A stretch of DNA of 64,000 nucleotides from CBDCMJ01 sp965218875 (GTDB lineage: Bacteria; Chloroflexota; Dehalococcoidia; Lucifugimonadales; UBA3495). Shown piece after piece: positions 34,693-42,989 of this stretch; within the stretch, counting starts at the first letter, position 1; the number at the start of each line of letters is the position of its first letter. The notes beneath the pieces are model-generated. The model saw nothing but the letters and a program-made list of their open reading frames with translations, was not told the DNA's origin and did no database searches. The translations under genes were made by a program, and so were the position numbers. The stretch is taken from the NCBI GenBank assembly GCA_965218875.1, contig OZ244707.1, positions 744,001 through 808,000 of the forward strand. The letters are read 5' to 3'.

Positions 34693-35007
34693 TCAGAAAA
34701 GGGAGCGGACGGCGGCGGGGATTTCGGCCTGTTTGGCGTCAGTCAGCCGGCCAACGATACCCCTGAACAGGTCTCCCTCCATGGTATGCAGTTGGCTGGG
34801 CCGCACCCAGCTATTTCGTTCCAATACTCCTGCCTGCAAATCCTGTTGAGTGATTGGTATGTTTCCCGGGTTACTCTGCCTCCTGCTGGTAATTTGGCAG
34901 ACCACCCAATCCCTTGCGCCTGCTCTCGCAACCACCAATACCGGACGGGATACAAAGGAACTGAAATCGGTGTATGGGACCGGGGCGATGACTACGTCTC
35001 CAACCAT
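34693..35007 (-). CDS. MazF/PemK-family toxin
   Basis: 104-aa protein with the CcdB/MazF barrel pattern: an N-terminal GDVVIAPVPYTDF, SRPVLVVARAG, VCQITSR and a C-terminal LHTMEGDLFRGIVGRLTD. Such proteins are sequence-specific mRNA endonucleases. Its ATG overlaps the end of the methyltransferase gene by 16 bases, so translation is coupled. No MazE-type antitoxin is visible beside it, which is odd; the upstream gene may have taken over that role or the module may be an effector of the cluster. Confidence 0.85.
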   Translation of the reverse strand: MVGDVVIAPVPYTDFSSFVSRPVLVVARAGARDWVVCQITSRRQSNPGNIPITQQDLQAGVLERNSWVRPSQLHTMEGDLFRGIVGRLTDAKQAEIPAAVRSLF

Positions 35008-37637
35008 GCCGCCAGCCAGTCCTCATCCTCATCCTCTTCCCTGGATTCGATTCGACGTGACCAGTCGGCAAGCCCCAACATTGCCATTTCGTGTTTGTCA
35101 CGGTCGCCGAACACTATCAGCCTACCTTGCTCATCCCAGTAGGCCATGTCGTCCACGATGTCCATGGTCTGCACGCTCACGGCGCAGACCCGTTGCAAGA
35201 GGTCGATCACCTTTTCTTTGTAATCGGCGAACCGGTAGGTGTTGAACTTTTCGGCGATAGTCGGGTCCTTAGGCTTGCGCTCCTTGTACTGGTCCAGCAC
35301 CCATTCCAGGGCGGACCGGCTGCCCAGGCGGTAGCGCCAAGCGTCCGGCGGCACCCCGGCCAGGGTGGTCTTGTCGTCCAGGATGATGACGCCGCGCTCT
35401 TTATCGGCCCGCAAAATGACCCGCGTGGGGGCCCCGAGTTGATCGTTTCGCCGCAGAGGGTGCGGCTCCACCGTCTCGAACCCGACGTGCAGGTCCAGCA
35501 ACTCCTTCCCCATCCGCGCCCATACGTCGAAATCGTGGTATAGCGGCAGGCGGGGGAACTCCCGCAACAGGTCCGCCGCGTAGTCATGGCGATAAACCGG
35601 GTCGTGGAGCACGGCGTAGGTGTAAGCAAAGATGTCCTCGGCGGCGATGCCTCCGTCGGGGTAGATGCAGTCGAAGTCCTTGCCCCACTCCTTGCGGTAG
35701 TGCTCGTTAATGTGCCGGATGCCCCACTCGGTGATGTTGCTCACCCGCTCCCCGCTCTCGGTGTAGCGGTAGAGGGGCAGGCACTGGGTGTCGCCGGTGA
35801 AGTGCAGATCGACTACTCTGTCGGTTGACAGCACGAAGAAATCTTTACCGTTCACGCAAAAGCAAATCGCCTCGTTCTCGTTATCAGACCCGTTGGGAAA
35901 TACGTCTGGCAATTGATACTGCATTTCGTTGAGGGTCTGGTTGAAGTACAGGAATTTGCGCACGAATGGCCGGAACGTAGTTTTACGGCTGCAAGCCCTT
36001 TCGAATCTGTTAGTAATATTTGAGCGTAACTGCCGCTTGAGGTCGCGCGTCCATTTGATCTGCGTGCCAAGGACCGCATCGTCAACGTCCTTCCCGCCGT
36101 GCTCGGCACGGGCTTCCTCATAATAGTCAACAAACGCTAAAACTTTTTTGTTGAGAGCGCCAAGATCGGAATCGTAAACCCACTCATCCCGATTAGTAAC
36201 AACTCCCATTGTATATAGGCGGAACACCGCCCGCTCGTCGTCGGCTGTCTTGGCGAGCTTGGTCTGCTTGTTGGCAAGAGGTATTAGCGTGTCAAAGTTG
36301 CTGTTGGACTGGTTGAGCCAGTTGCCATCACTTTCAGGAGCAAATTCCCGAAATTCGGTGTCGCCTAAGTCCCGTCCCTTAAGGTAGGTGACTTTGTCCT
36401 GAGACTTCACATAGTCGTCAATACTTTTATGGAAGACCCGGAATCCTTCAGCCCCCTTTCTCCGAACCAGAAAATAAACGGCCACGCCAACACGGATTTT
36501 GTCGTGAAAGACGTTGCCAGCTTCTTTCCGGCGGCGCTCTCCGCTGGTGCGAGCATTTCCTTGGAGATCCAGCACCCAAAGTTCAGCGAACTCTTGGGCA
36601 AGGATCTTACGATATCCATCGTCTTGGCGAGAATCCAAGAATGCATTGTTGCTAACGAACCCAATAATCCCGTCGTCGGCCAGCCGGTCCGAGGCCCAGC
36701 GGATGAACCGCTTGTACATGTCGTACTGTTTGGTCTTCTGGGCCGTGCTGGCGGCGACGTAAGTCTCGCTGATGCGGCGGTCTATGGCGGGATATTCCCG
36801 GTTTTTGTTGTTGTCGTTTTCGTTCTGTTGGTTAGCGTTGTACGGCGGGTTGCCAATGATGACGCTGATGGGCTTTTCATTTTGCTCCTGGACCCGCACC
36901 CAGTTCTCTTCTGATAGCCCGCCCAAGTTGAACCCGGACTGGCGCTTCACCGCCCCTTCGCTTGCGCCCTTCCAGCCCAGGTTGTCCAGCGTGTCCACAA
37001 AGCATAGGTTGGGGAACCCCAGGTAGCGGCCGACCCGCTCCTTGTAGCTGTACTCGATGTTCAGGTTGGCGATGTAGTAGGGCAGTATCGCCACCTCGTT
37101 GGCGTGAATCTCGTTGAGGTACTTGTACTCCAGCCGGTCGGCGGGCAGGTAGTCGATCAGGCTGGTGATGAAGGTCCCGGTGCCGGTGGCCGGATCGAGA
37201 ATCTGCACGTTGTCGTCGGCGAGGGTCCGGCCGAAGTGCTTCTGTAGTAGGTGGTCCGCGCCCCGGATGATGAAGTCCACCACCTCGTTGGGGGTGTAGA
37301 CCACGCCCAGCCGGTCAGCGGCGGCGGGGTTGTAAGTCTGGTAGAAGTCCTCGTAGACGGTCTTGAGGAACTGCTGCTTCTCGGCGTAGTCGGCGATATC
37401 GTCGGCGGCCCGCCCTATCGCGCCGTATAGGGGCGCAGGGTGTCGACGGCCTCCCGCCGGAGGTCGCCGGTGAAAAAGGTCTGCTCCAGGGAGTCCAACT
37501 GCCTGGCTATGTTGTTCTCCCGGTGAAACTGGTCCTCGGCGAACACCCGCAGGAAGATGTCCTTGGTCAGGATGTGCTGGAGCAACATTTCCCGTACGTC
37601 GATTTCCGACACATCGGGGCCAATAGTGCGGTGGCAA
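34992..37637 (-). CDS. Nuclease-methyltransferase restriction enzyme, C-terminal part (frameshifted)
   Basis: Adenine-specific DNA methyltransferase and target-recognition part of a type ISP/IIG-like restriction enzyme. Genuine coding starts near 37430 (YGAIGRAADDIADYAEK); the N-terminal 70 residues of the open frame are out-of-frame noise. The SAM-binding motif is DPATGTGTFITSL and the catalytic motif is IIGNPPYN; the remaining 600 aa are recognition and C-terminal domains. The centre (about 35850-36450) is notably AT-richer than its neighbours. Adding one C to the CCCC run near 37434 joins it to the upstream fragment. mazF overlaps its end. Confidence 0.85.
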   Translation of the reverse strand: MPPHYWPRCVGNRRTGNVAPAHPDQGHLPAGVRRGPVSPGEQHSQAVGLPGADLFHRRPPAGGRRHPAPLYGAIGRAADDIADYAEKQQFLKTVYEDFYQTYNPAAADRLGVVYTPNEVVDFIIRGADHLLQKHFGRTLADDNVQILDPATGTGTFITSLIDYLPADRLEYKYLNEIHANEVAILPYYIANLNIEYSYKERVGRYLGFPNLCFVDTLDNLGWKGASEGAVKRQSGFNLGGLSEENWVRVQEQNEKPISVIIGNPPYNANQQNENDNNKNREYPAIDRRISETYVAASTAQKTKQYDMYKRFIRWASDRLADDGIIGFVSNNAFLDSRQDDGYRKILAQEFAELWVLDLQGNARTSGERRRKEAGNVFHDKIRVGVAVYFLVRRKGAEGFRVFHKSIDDYVKSQDKVTYLKGRDLGDTEFREFAPESDGNWLNQSNSNFDTLIPLANKQTKLAKTADDERAVFRLYTMGVVTNRDEWVYDSDLGALNKKVLAFVDYYEEARAEHGGKDVDDAVLGTQIKWTRDLKRQLRSNITNRFERACSRKTTFRPFVRKFLYFNQTLNEMQYQLPDVFPNGSDNENEAICFCVNGKDFFVLSTDRVVDLHFTGDTQCLPLYRYTESGERVSNITEWGIRHINEHYRKEWGKDFDCIYPDGGIAAEDIFAYTYAVLHDPVYRHDYAADLLREFPRLPLYHDFDVWARMGKELLDLHVGFETVEPHPLRRNDQLGAPTRVILRADKERGVIILDDKTTLAGVPPDAWRYRLGSRSALEWVLDQYKERKPKDPTIAEKFNTYRFADYKEKVIDLLQRVCAVSVQTMDIVDDMAYWDEQGRLIVFGDRDKHEMAMLGLADWSRRIESREEDEDEDWLAAWLET

Positions 37638-38209
37638 AGCTCCAGGAAGAAAGCGGCGGCGTCTTGGTAGCGGGGGTTGCCGGCGGCGGCCTCGTCGACC
37701 GCTTCACGCAGGGTAGCCAGGATTGCCAGCAGGTCGGTCTTGAACTGCCGCCACGCCTTGCGGAATTCCTCGACTTCCGGCAGGACGTAATTCAGGAAAG
37801 CCAGGACCAGGTGATGCAGGTCGGCGGGCTGGCTCATGTCGACCCGCATCGACACCCCGCCGTGCCGCATCAGGACGGCGGTCTGGGAGTCCTCGAAAAT
37901 GATGTTGTCCCGGGGATAGCCCCGGTCGAGCTTCCGCTGGATTTCGGTGTCCAGGTCGTCGTGGGTGTCCTTAGCCTCCCAGTAGCCCCGGGCCAGCCGC
38001 AGCGAGTCCTTGACCGTGCCGTCGGGCACCAATTGGCCGGGGGCGGGCGGCTCCGGGACCAGGGCCAGCTTCTCCCGGTGCTCGCCGCAGTAGGCGGCCA
38101 GGCAGTTTTGAAAGGCGGGCCGGATGTTCAACTCGTTGTCCGAGCCGCCGAACTCGATCAACTGCCGCAAGTCGGCGTAGTAGCGCTCTATGTGGGGGTA
38201 GGCGGGCAT
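37415..38209 (-). CDS. Nuclease-methyltransferase restriction enzyme, N-terminal part (frameshifted)
   Basis: 264 aa ending at a premature TAG. The N-terminal endonuclease-like domain has GYWEAKDTHDDLD, with the E-x-K of PD-(D/E)XK nucleases at about residue 78, and a helical connector (about 140-255) follows. With one extra C in the run near 37434 the frame would read TLRPLYGAIGRAADD and continue into the 34992..37637 gene, giving one protein of about 1070 aa. The loss may be real or an assembly error. It is preceded by the TIR-like gene with a 26-base gap. Confidence 0.8.
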   Translation of the reverse strand: MPAYPHIERYYADLRQLIEFGGSDNELNIRPAFQNCLAAYCGEHREKLALVPEPPAPGQLVPDGTVKDSLRLARGYWEAKDTHDDLDTEIQRKLDRGYPRDNIIFEDSQTAVLMRHGGVSMRVDMSQPADLHHLVLAFLNYVLPEVEEFRKAWRQFKTDLLAILATLREAVDEAAAGNPRYQDAAAFFLELCHRTIGPDVSEIDVREMLLQHILTKDIFLRVFAEDQFHRENNIARQLDSLEQTFFTGDLRREAVDTLRPYTAR

Positions 38210-38235
38210 ATGTGGAGGTTTAGCCAGGTCGAACC

Positions 38236-39057
38236 CTACAGAATTCTGTTAGCGTCCACAGGTAAGCCGGCTTGACGCAGCTCCCTGCTGAGTTGAAGCT
38301 GCCAGCCCTGGGCATCGTCCATTGTAATATATACAACCCCTGAGTAGTCTGAGGGTATTTCCAAGTCCCCTTTTATCAGGGCGCAGACCCGTTGCCGGCC
38401 TATTTTGCCCAGAAAGAACCCCAGTTCGAGTATTACATTTTGCCTGGGGCGTGATCTCCACCGGTCCGGTTCAACGGCGAGGGCTCCAACGTCGTCAGGC
38501 GTGCAGAGGATGACCGCGAATCCGACCCGGGCGTAGTCCTCGAATTTCTCGATGATGGTCCGGCCCTCATTCGGCTGTTCCCGCAGGACCACGGGCTCTA
38601 GCTCCAAGGTTCCAAGAAACCTCGCCACCGTGTCCGTGGTCCCTTCATCCCTACCGCTGACCACGAACACCCGGTTGGAGTTTGGGGTTTCGGTGGTGCC
38701 TAAAGGCATGGGAGTCAAAGGCGTCGGGTCGTCGCTGGCCCAATACTCCTCGATTTCGTGAAGCATGGACCGTAGGAGCGCCTGTGCGTTACTAAAGCCT
38801 TTCAAATATGCGCGCTGGGCGGTCATCATGTTTTCGTTTTCTGATATGGACGACCAGTAATCAAGTGTAAAGCGTATGTCACTAAATTCCCTGACCTGGT
38901 CAGTGTCCCGTCCGAAGACCCATATGATGGCGATTCGAGTGTTCCTGTGTCACTCAGAGAAGTCTTGTGCGTCGTAATGCATTTGTTCCAATGGCGGTAT
39001 CTCATCCAGGACTCTCTGAATGCGCTCTTTAGCCAGGTTTTTGGAAGGTCTCATCAT
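38236..39057 (-). pseudogene. TIR-like nucleotide-binding (PF10137-type) protein with in-frame TGA
   Basis: C-terminal TIR-like domain (RVFVVSGRDEG, EQPNEGRTIIEKFEDYA, RQNVILELGFFLGK, LPSDYSGVVYITMDDAQGW forms), a group of predicted NAD-consuming defence effectors. The intact downstream frame is 38236..38829. Upstream it stays in frame through IRFTLDYWSS and RNTRIAIIWVFGRD to ATG 39057, broken only by TGA at 38950..38952 (codon 36), where a Trp is expected (FSE-stop-HRNTRIAI). A TGG-to-TGA mutation is the simplest reading. Internal starts at 38829 could still make a shortened protein. First gene of the defence cluster. Confidence 0.75.
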
Positions 39058-39235
39058 GGCTAGTGTACCAACTGGGCTGGTCTATTTGGTTATCTGCCCC
39101 CAATCCGGGCACCAGGCTGGGGTTGCGGGCGTGGCCATTACGGCATCAAGTCTATTAAACCCTAAAACCCCGGTCAAACCAAGCCTTGGGCGCTTTTCCC
39201 GGCGCACTCGCCTCAATCCAGGCAGGGCCTTTTCA

Positions 39236-39350
39236 TTGTCACCCCGAGTCCGCCAGCGGCGGGCGAGGGGTCTAAAAATCCTCGCCTGCGCCGTAGTCCT
39301 GGTCACTGGTCTTTTTTTGATTCCTCGTCGCTGCGCTCCGTCGGAATGAC
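39236..39350. repeat. REP-like sequences
   Basis: CACCCCGAGTCCGCCAGCGG-type unit at 39240, then GATTCCTCGTCGCTGCGCT followed by CCGTCGGAATGAC at 39319..39350. Confidence 0.6.
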
Positions 39351-39440
39351 ATCGATGGGGTTCGGAATGGCAGGCGGTGGGTATTGGCGCCCCTGTAACG
39401 CCAAGAACAAAGAGGCTCTGTCGACCCAAGTCCACCCGTG

Positions 39441-39468
39441 CTGACCCAACTGCTCGCTAGGTTATAAT
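39441..39468 (+). promoter_or_regulatory. Sigma70-type promoter
   Basis: CTGACC (four of six to TTGACA), 16-base spacer and perfect TATAAT, ending 25 bases before the monooxygenase ATG. Confidence 0.5.
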
Positions 39469-39493
39469 AGGGCAAAGCCTTACGGGGGACACG

Positions 39494-40417
39494 ATGCGCA
39501 TCGGCATATTCTTGGGCCTCAGGGACATCCTGCCCAGCCTCGGCGAGCACCTGCGCCGGGTGGAGGTGGCGGAGGAGGACGGCTTCGACAGCTTTTGGTT
39601 CCCTCAGCTCTTCGGGGTCGACGTGTTGACCGCTATCGCCATGGCGGGCGCCAGGACCCAGCGCATCGAGATAGGCACGGCGGTGGTCCCCACCTTCCCC
39701 CGGCACCCCGTCACGCTGGCCCAGCAGGCCCTCACCACCCAGGCGGCCACCGGGGGCCGGCTCACCCTGGGCATCGGCGTGTCCCAGAAGTCCACCATCG
39801 AGGACTGGCTGGGGCTCTCCTACGATAAGCCGGCCAGCCACATGCGGGAGTATCTTCAGGTGCTGCGGCCGCTGCTGAACGAGGAAGGAGTGGACTTCTC
39901 CGGGGAGCGGTTCCGGGTCAACGCCGCCCTGCAGGTGCCCGACGCGTTGCCGTGCCCGGTTCTGGTGTCGGCCCTGGGACCCCGGATGTTGGACATCGCC
40001 GGGGAGCTGGGAGACGGGGCCATTGTATGGCTGACCGGCCCCAGGACCATCGAGACTCACGTGGCGCCGCGGATAACCGCCGCGGCTTCCCGGGCCGGCC
40101 AGCCGCCGCCCCGGGTCTGCGTAGGCGTGGCCGTGGCGGTTACCGACGACCAGGCCGCGGCGCGGGAGCGCGCCCGGCGCCTGTTCCGCGCCTACGATAT
40201 GCTGGCCAGCTACCGCCGGATGCTGGCGGTGGAGGGGGTCCAAGACCCGGCCGAACTGGCCATCATCGGCAACGAGTCCGAGGTGGAAGAGCAGCTTCGG
40301 TCCCTGGCCGACGCCGGCGCCACCGACCTGCTGGCCACGGTCTTCCCCGTCGACGAGGGCCAGGTCTCCACAGGCCGCACCCGGGCCCTGCTCAGGAGCC
40401 TCATCGGGCGCCTATAG
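39494..40417 (+). CDS. LLM-class oxidoreductase, probably F420-dependent
   Basis: 307-aa luciferase-like protein, short form as in F420-dependent reductases: EDGFDSFWFPQLFGVDVLTA, IEIGTAVVPTFPRHPVTLAQ, GGRLTLGIGVSQ and PVLVSALGPRML. The LGPRML/AIGPKAL and GDGAIVWLTGP parts match the actinobacterial F420 TIGR03564-like group by eye, so F420 rather than FMN is favoured but not proven. GGGGGA precedes the ATG. It is most like the partial gene at the left edge. Confidence 0.88.
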   Translation: MRIGIFLGLRDILPSLGEHLRRVEVAEEDGFDSFWFPQLFGVDVLTAIAMAGARTQRIEIGTAVVPTFPRHPVTLAQQALTTQAATGGRLTLGIGVSQKSTIEDWLGLSYDKPASHMREYLQVLRPLLNEEGVDFSGERFRVNAALQVPDALPCPVLVSALGPRMLDIAGELGDGAIVWLTGPRTIETHVAPRITAAASRAGQPPPRVCVGVAVAVTDDQAAARERARRLFRAYDMLASYRRMLAVEGVQDPAELAIIGNESEVEEQLRSLADAGATDLLATVFPVDEGQVSTGRTRALLRSLIGRL

Positions 40418-40488
40418 CGCCGGGCTTGCGGGCAGGCCAGACCCCCCGGCCGCCCGTTACCGAGGCGCGGTCAGCCTCCGGGCCAGCT

Positions 40489-41391
40489 TCAGGCCAGGCC
40501 CAGTTGGTCCCGGAGCCAGGCAAGCCGGACCACGCCGTGCTCGTGGCCTCCTCCCTCGCCGGCCCCGTCGTAGACTCGCAGGTCGCAGCGGGGCAGCCGC
40601 CGGGCTAGTTCCTCGCCGACGGCCAGGGGACACTGGCCCCGGTCCCTCCGGCCCAGGCCCAGCAACACCGGCTGCGACACGTGGGGCGCGATTCTCACCG
40701 GGTCCAGGGGAGCGGCGCTCTCCAGTGCGGCGTCCCCGTGGCCGGGGTTGAGCCGCAGGTAGTCGTCGAGCTCCGCCAGGGGGTAGGCCGGGTCACCCTC
40801 CAGGGCGCCCGGGTTGCCCAGGACCAAGGGCGTATCCGCCGCCACCGCGCTCACCGCCGGGCGCCGCGCCGCCGCCGCCAGGGCCAGGCTGCCGCCCAAG
40901 CCGGAGCCCATCACCGCCAGCGGTCCCGCGGGCGCGTCCGTCAGGCCCGCCGCGGGCAGACCCAACAAGGCGTCGACGGCTCGCAGGGCGTCGGCGAACA
41001 CGAGGCGCATCAAGTAGCTGCCGGGGTCGCCTATGTTCTCGGTGAGCAGTCCGGGATAGCGGGCCGGGATAGACGAGTCGCTGTGGCGCTGCCCCCGGTG
41101 GGTGGCGTTCATCACCACCGCCCCGTGCCGCAGCGGGGTATAAATGACGTCGTGCACGCTGGCATAGTCGGGCATCCGCACCACGGCGGGGGCGGGCGAC
41201 TCCCGGGCCGGGGCGGGAATGGACAGCCAGGCGAACAGCGGGTAGCCGTCGGCCCCTTTGTAGGCCATGCGATAAACGGTCCACTCCGGCTGGGAATAGA
41301 ACCGGTCCCGCTCCAGGGACAGCTCCAAAGGCGCCTGCGCCGCGTCCAGGCCGTCCCAGAAGGCGTCGAAGTCCGGCGCACCCAGGATCAT
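40489..41391 (-). CDS. Acetylxylan esterase-like hydrolase lacking the nucleophile serine
   Basis: 300-aa paralogue of the next gene (AXE1/cephalosporin-deacetylase type alpha/beta fold): VYRMAYKGADGYPLFAWLSIP, then the elbow MGSGLGGSLAL where the partner has CGSSQGGGLTL, so the nucleophile Ser is Gly. The Asp (RRDRGQCP) and His (GGHEH) positions remain. It may be an inactive partner subunit or have shifted chemistry. ATG at 41391 overlaps the stop of the upstream gene as ATGA, so the pair is translationally coupled. Confidence 0.8.
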   Translation of the reverse strand: MILGAPDFDAFWDGLDAAQAPLELSLERDRFYSQPEWTVYRMAYKGADGYPLFAWLSIPAPARESPAPAVVRMPDYASVHDVIYTPLRHGAVVMNATHRGQRHSDSSIPARYPGLLTENIGDPGSYLMRLVFADALRAVDALLGLPAAGLTDAPAGPLAVMGSGLGGSLALAAAARRPAVSAVAADTPLVLGNPGALEGDPAYPLAELDDYLRLNPGHGDAALESAAPLDPVRIAPHVSQPVLLGLGRRDRGQCPLAVGEELARRLPRCDLRVYDGAGEGGGHEHGVVRLAWLRDQLGLA

Positions 41392-42335
41392 CCCGTCACC
41401 GCCTGGGCGGAGAAGGCCCGGATTTGGTCCTCCAGCCATCTCGACTCCCTGGCGGGGTACTCGTGGGCGTTGCCGTGCCCGGAGTTGGGAAACAGCCACA
41501 GCTCCTTGGGGCCGGACAGCCCCCGGTAGGCGGCCATGCCGGTTTCCGGCGGGCATACCTCGTCCTCCAGAGCAATTCCCACCACCATGGGGCAGGTGAC
41601 CCAGTCCACGAAATTCACCACGTCGTAATAACGCAGCGTCTCCAGCATTTGGTCGCGGCGGTCGGGGTGGGCCCTGGCGTAGCAGGTAAGCTCGTCATAG
41701 GGGTAGGACCGCAGCATGTCCATGGACTCGGGGAAGCAGCACAGGAACGGGTAACCGGCGGCCCCGGCCCGGACCTCCGGACGCAAGGCGGCGGTGATTA
41801 ACGTCAGGCCGCCCCCCTGGCTGCTGCCGCAGGCGTAGATTTGACCCGGGTCCACCTCCGGCCGGGAGAGAAGAAAGTCGACCCCGCGGACGCAGTCGGC
41901 GATGACGCCCTGGTAGCCATAGGTCTCCCGGTCCTCGATGCCGTGGGTGAGCAGCCCAGGATATCCGGGGTTGAACTCCGAGTTGCTCCTTAGCTTGCCC
42001 CGCACCGCCACCGATAGGGTGGCCACTCCCTTCGCTCCCCACTCCCGGCGCAAAGCGGGCTCACTCTTGTATCCCGGCAAGTGCAATATGGCGGGAAAGG
42101 GGCCTTCCCCGGCGGCGGGCACGCAGTACCAAGCAAAGATTTCCAGGCCACCCAGGCTACGGTAGGAGGCCTGGTACACGTTCACGTCGCGGTTGGAGCG
42201 GAGAAGGTCCGCCGATATCTCAGGGTCCAGGGGCACCCGGGCCGTCTGGGCCATAACCCCCTTCCAGAACTCCTCAAAGTCGGCGGGCCGGGTCACCTGG
42301 GTAACGAACCTGTCCAGGTCTTCCTTGACTGCCAT
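41388..42335 (-). CDS. Acetylxylan esterase (AXE1)-family hydrolase
   Basis: 315-aa hydrolase: YRSLGGLEIFAWYCVPAAGE, GYPGLLTHGIEDRETYGYQG (family hallmark), nucleophile elbow ACGSSQGGGLTL, Asp in ALEDEVCPPETG and His in SGHGNAHEY. The family deacetylates sugars or cephalosporin-like esters; the substrate is not predictable. GAGAGG precedes the ATG at 42335. The following gene is a coupled paralogue with a lost nucleophile. Confidence 0.88.
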   Translation of the reverse strand: MAVKEDLDRFVTQVTRPADFEEFWKGVMAQTARVPLDPEISADLLRSNRDVNVYQASYRSLGGLEIFAWYCVPAAGEGPFPAILHLPGYKSEPALRREWGAKGVATLSVAVRGKLRSNSEFNPGYPGLLTHGIEDRETYGYQGVIADCVRGVDFLLSRPEVDPGQIYACGSSQGGGLTLITAALRPEVRAGAAGYPFLCCFPESMDMLRSYPYDELTCYARAHPDRRDQMLETLRYYDVVNFVDWVTCPMVVGIALEDEVCPPETGMAAYRGLSGPKELWLFPNSGHGNAHEYPARESRWLEDQIRAFSAQAVTG

Positions 42336-42473
42336 GGGCCAACCTCTCTCGCGCCGGGTCCGGGCCGAATTGCCGCGTCGCTACGGGAACGGGCGTTTGC
42401 CCCGGCCAACGTCCGGTGGATAGCAGGCAACATACCCAGCGGCGGCGGGCCTGTCAAGCACGGGGAGTCTGCG

Positions 42474-42887
42474 GCAGGGTCATTTAATGGTCGGCCTCCA
42501 CCCCCCCGTCATTCTGAGCTTGCCGAAGAATCTCAGGCCCTCGGACGCCACCCCCGTCTGCAGTGGAAACGACCCGCCGCCGCTCGGCCTCCGCAGCACC
42601 AAGCGCAAGCCCGGCTACGAGGCTGGGCCGCCCTCCGGCCACCACTTTGGATTCCTCGTCGCTGCGCTCCCGCGGAATGACAGGGATGGGGACGTTCCAG
42701 CAGAATGACCGGGTGAGGCGCAGGGCGTGCCGGTGCGGCTGGGAGCGCACTCGCCCAAGGCTGCCACAAGGTCGTTGCCCGAGGGCGGCCGGTGTCCCGG
42801 TTGCGAGGGCTGGGCCAGTCATGCCCGGGTCTCCTCGCCCGTCTTTTTCATGGGAATGGCGTTGGCTAACAATTCGATGACCCTGCC
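42474..42887. mobile_element. Element with terminal inverted repeats and internal REP-like units
   Basis: Left GCAGGGTCATTTAATGGTCG (42474) and inverted right GGCAGGGTCATCGAATTGTT (42887 leftward) bound 414 bases. Inside are REP-like units at 42508..42534 and 42650..42713. No gene is supported. Confidence 0.5.
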
Positions 42888-42989
42888 CTCCCAAGTGGGC
42901 CCATCGTGCGCCGGGGCGGGCGGCGGTGTAGAATTAGCCGCAGCCTGCCCAGGGCCACGAGGCCTGTTGGACGCGAGGGGAGTATCGCC

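Noticed and set aside
37415..37637. Programmed frameshift in the restriction-methyltransferase gene
   Set aside because: No slippery heptamer or downstream structure stands out; a simple homopolymer indel explains it.
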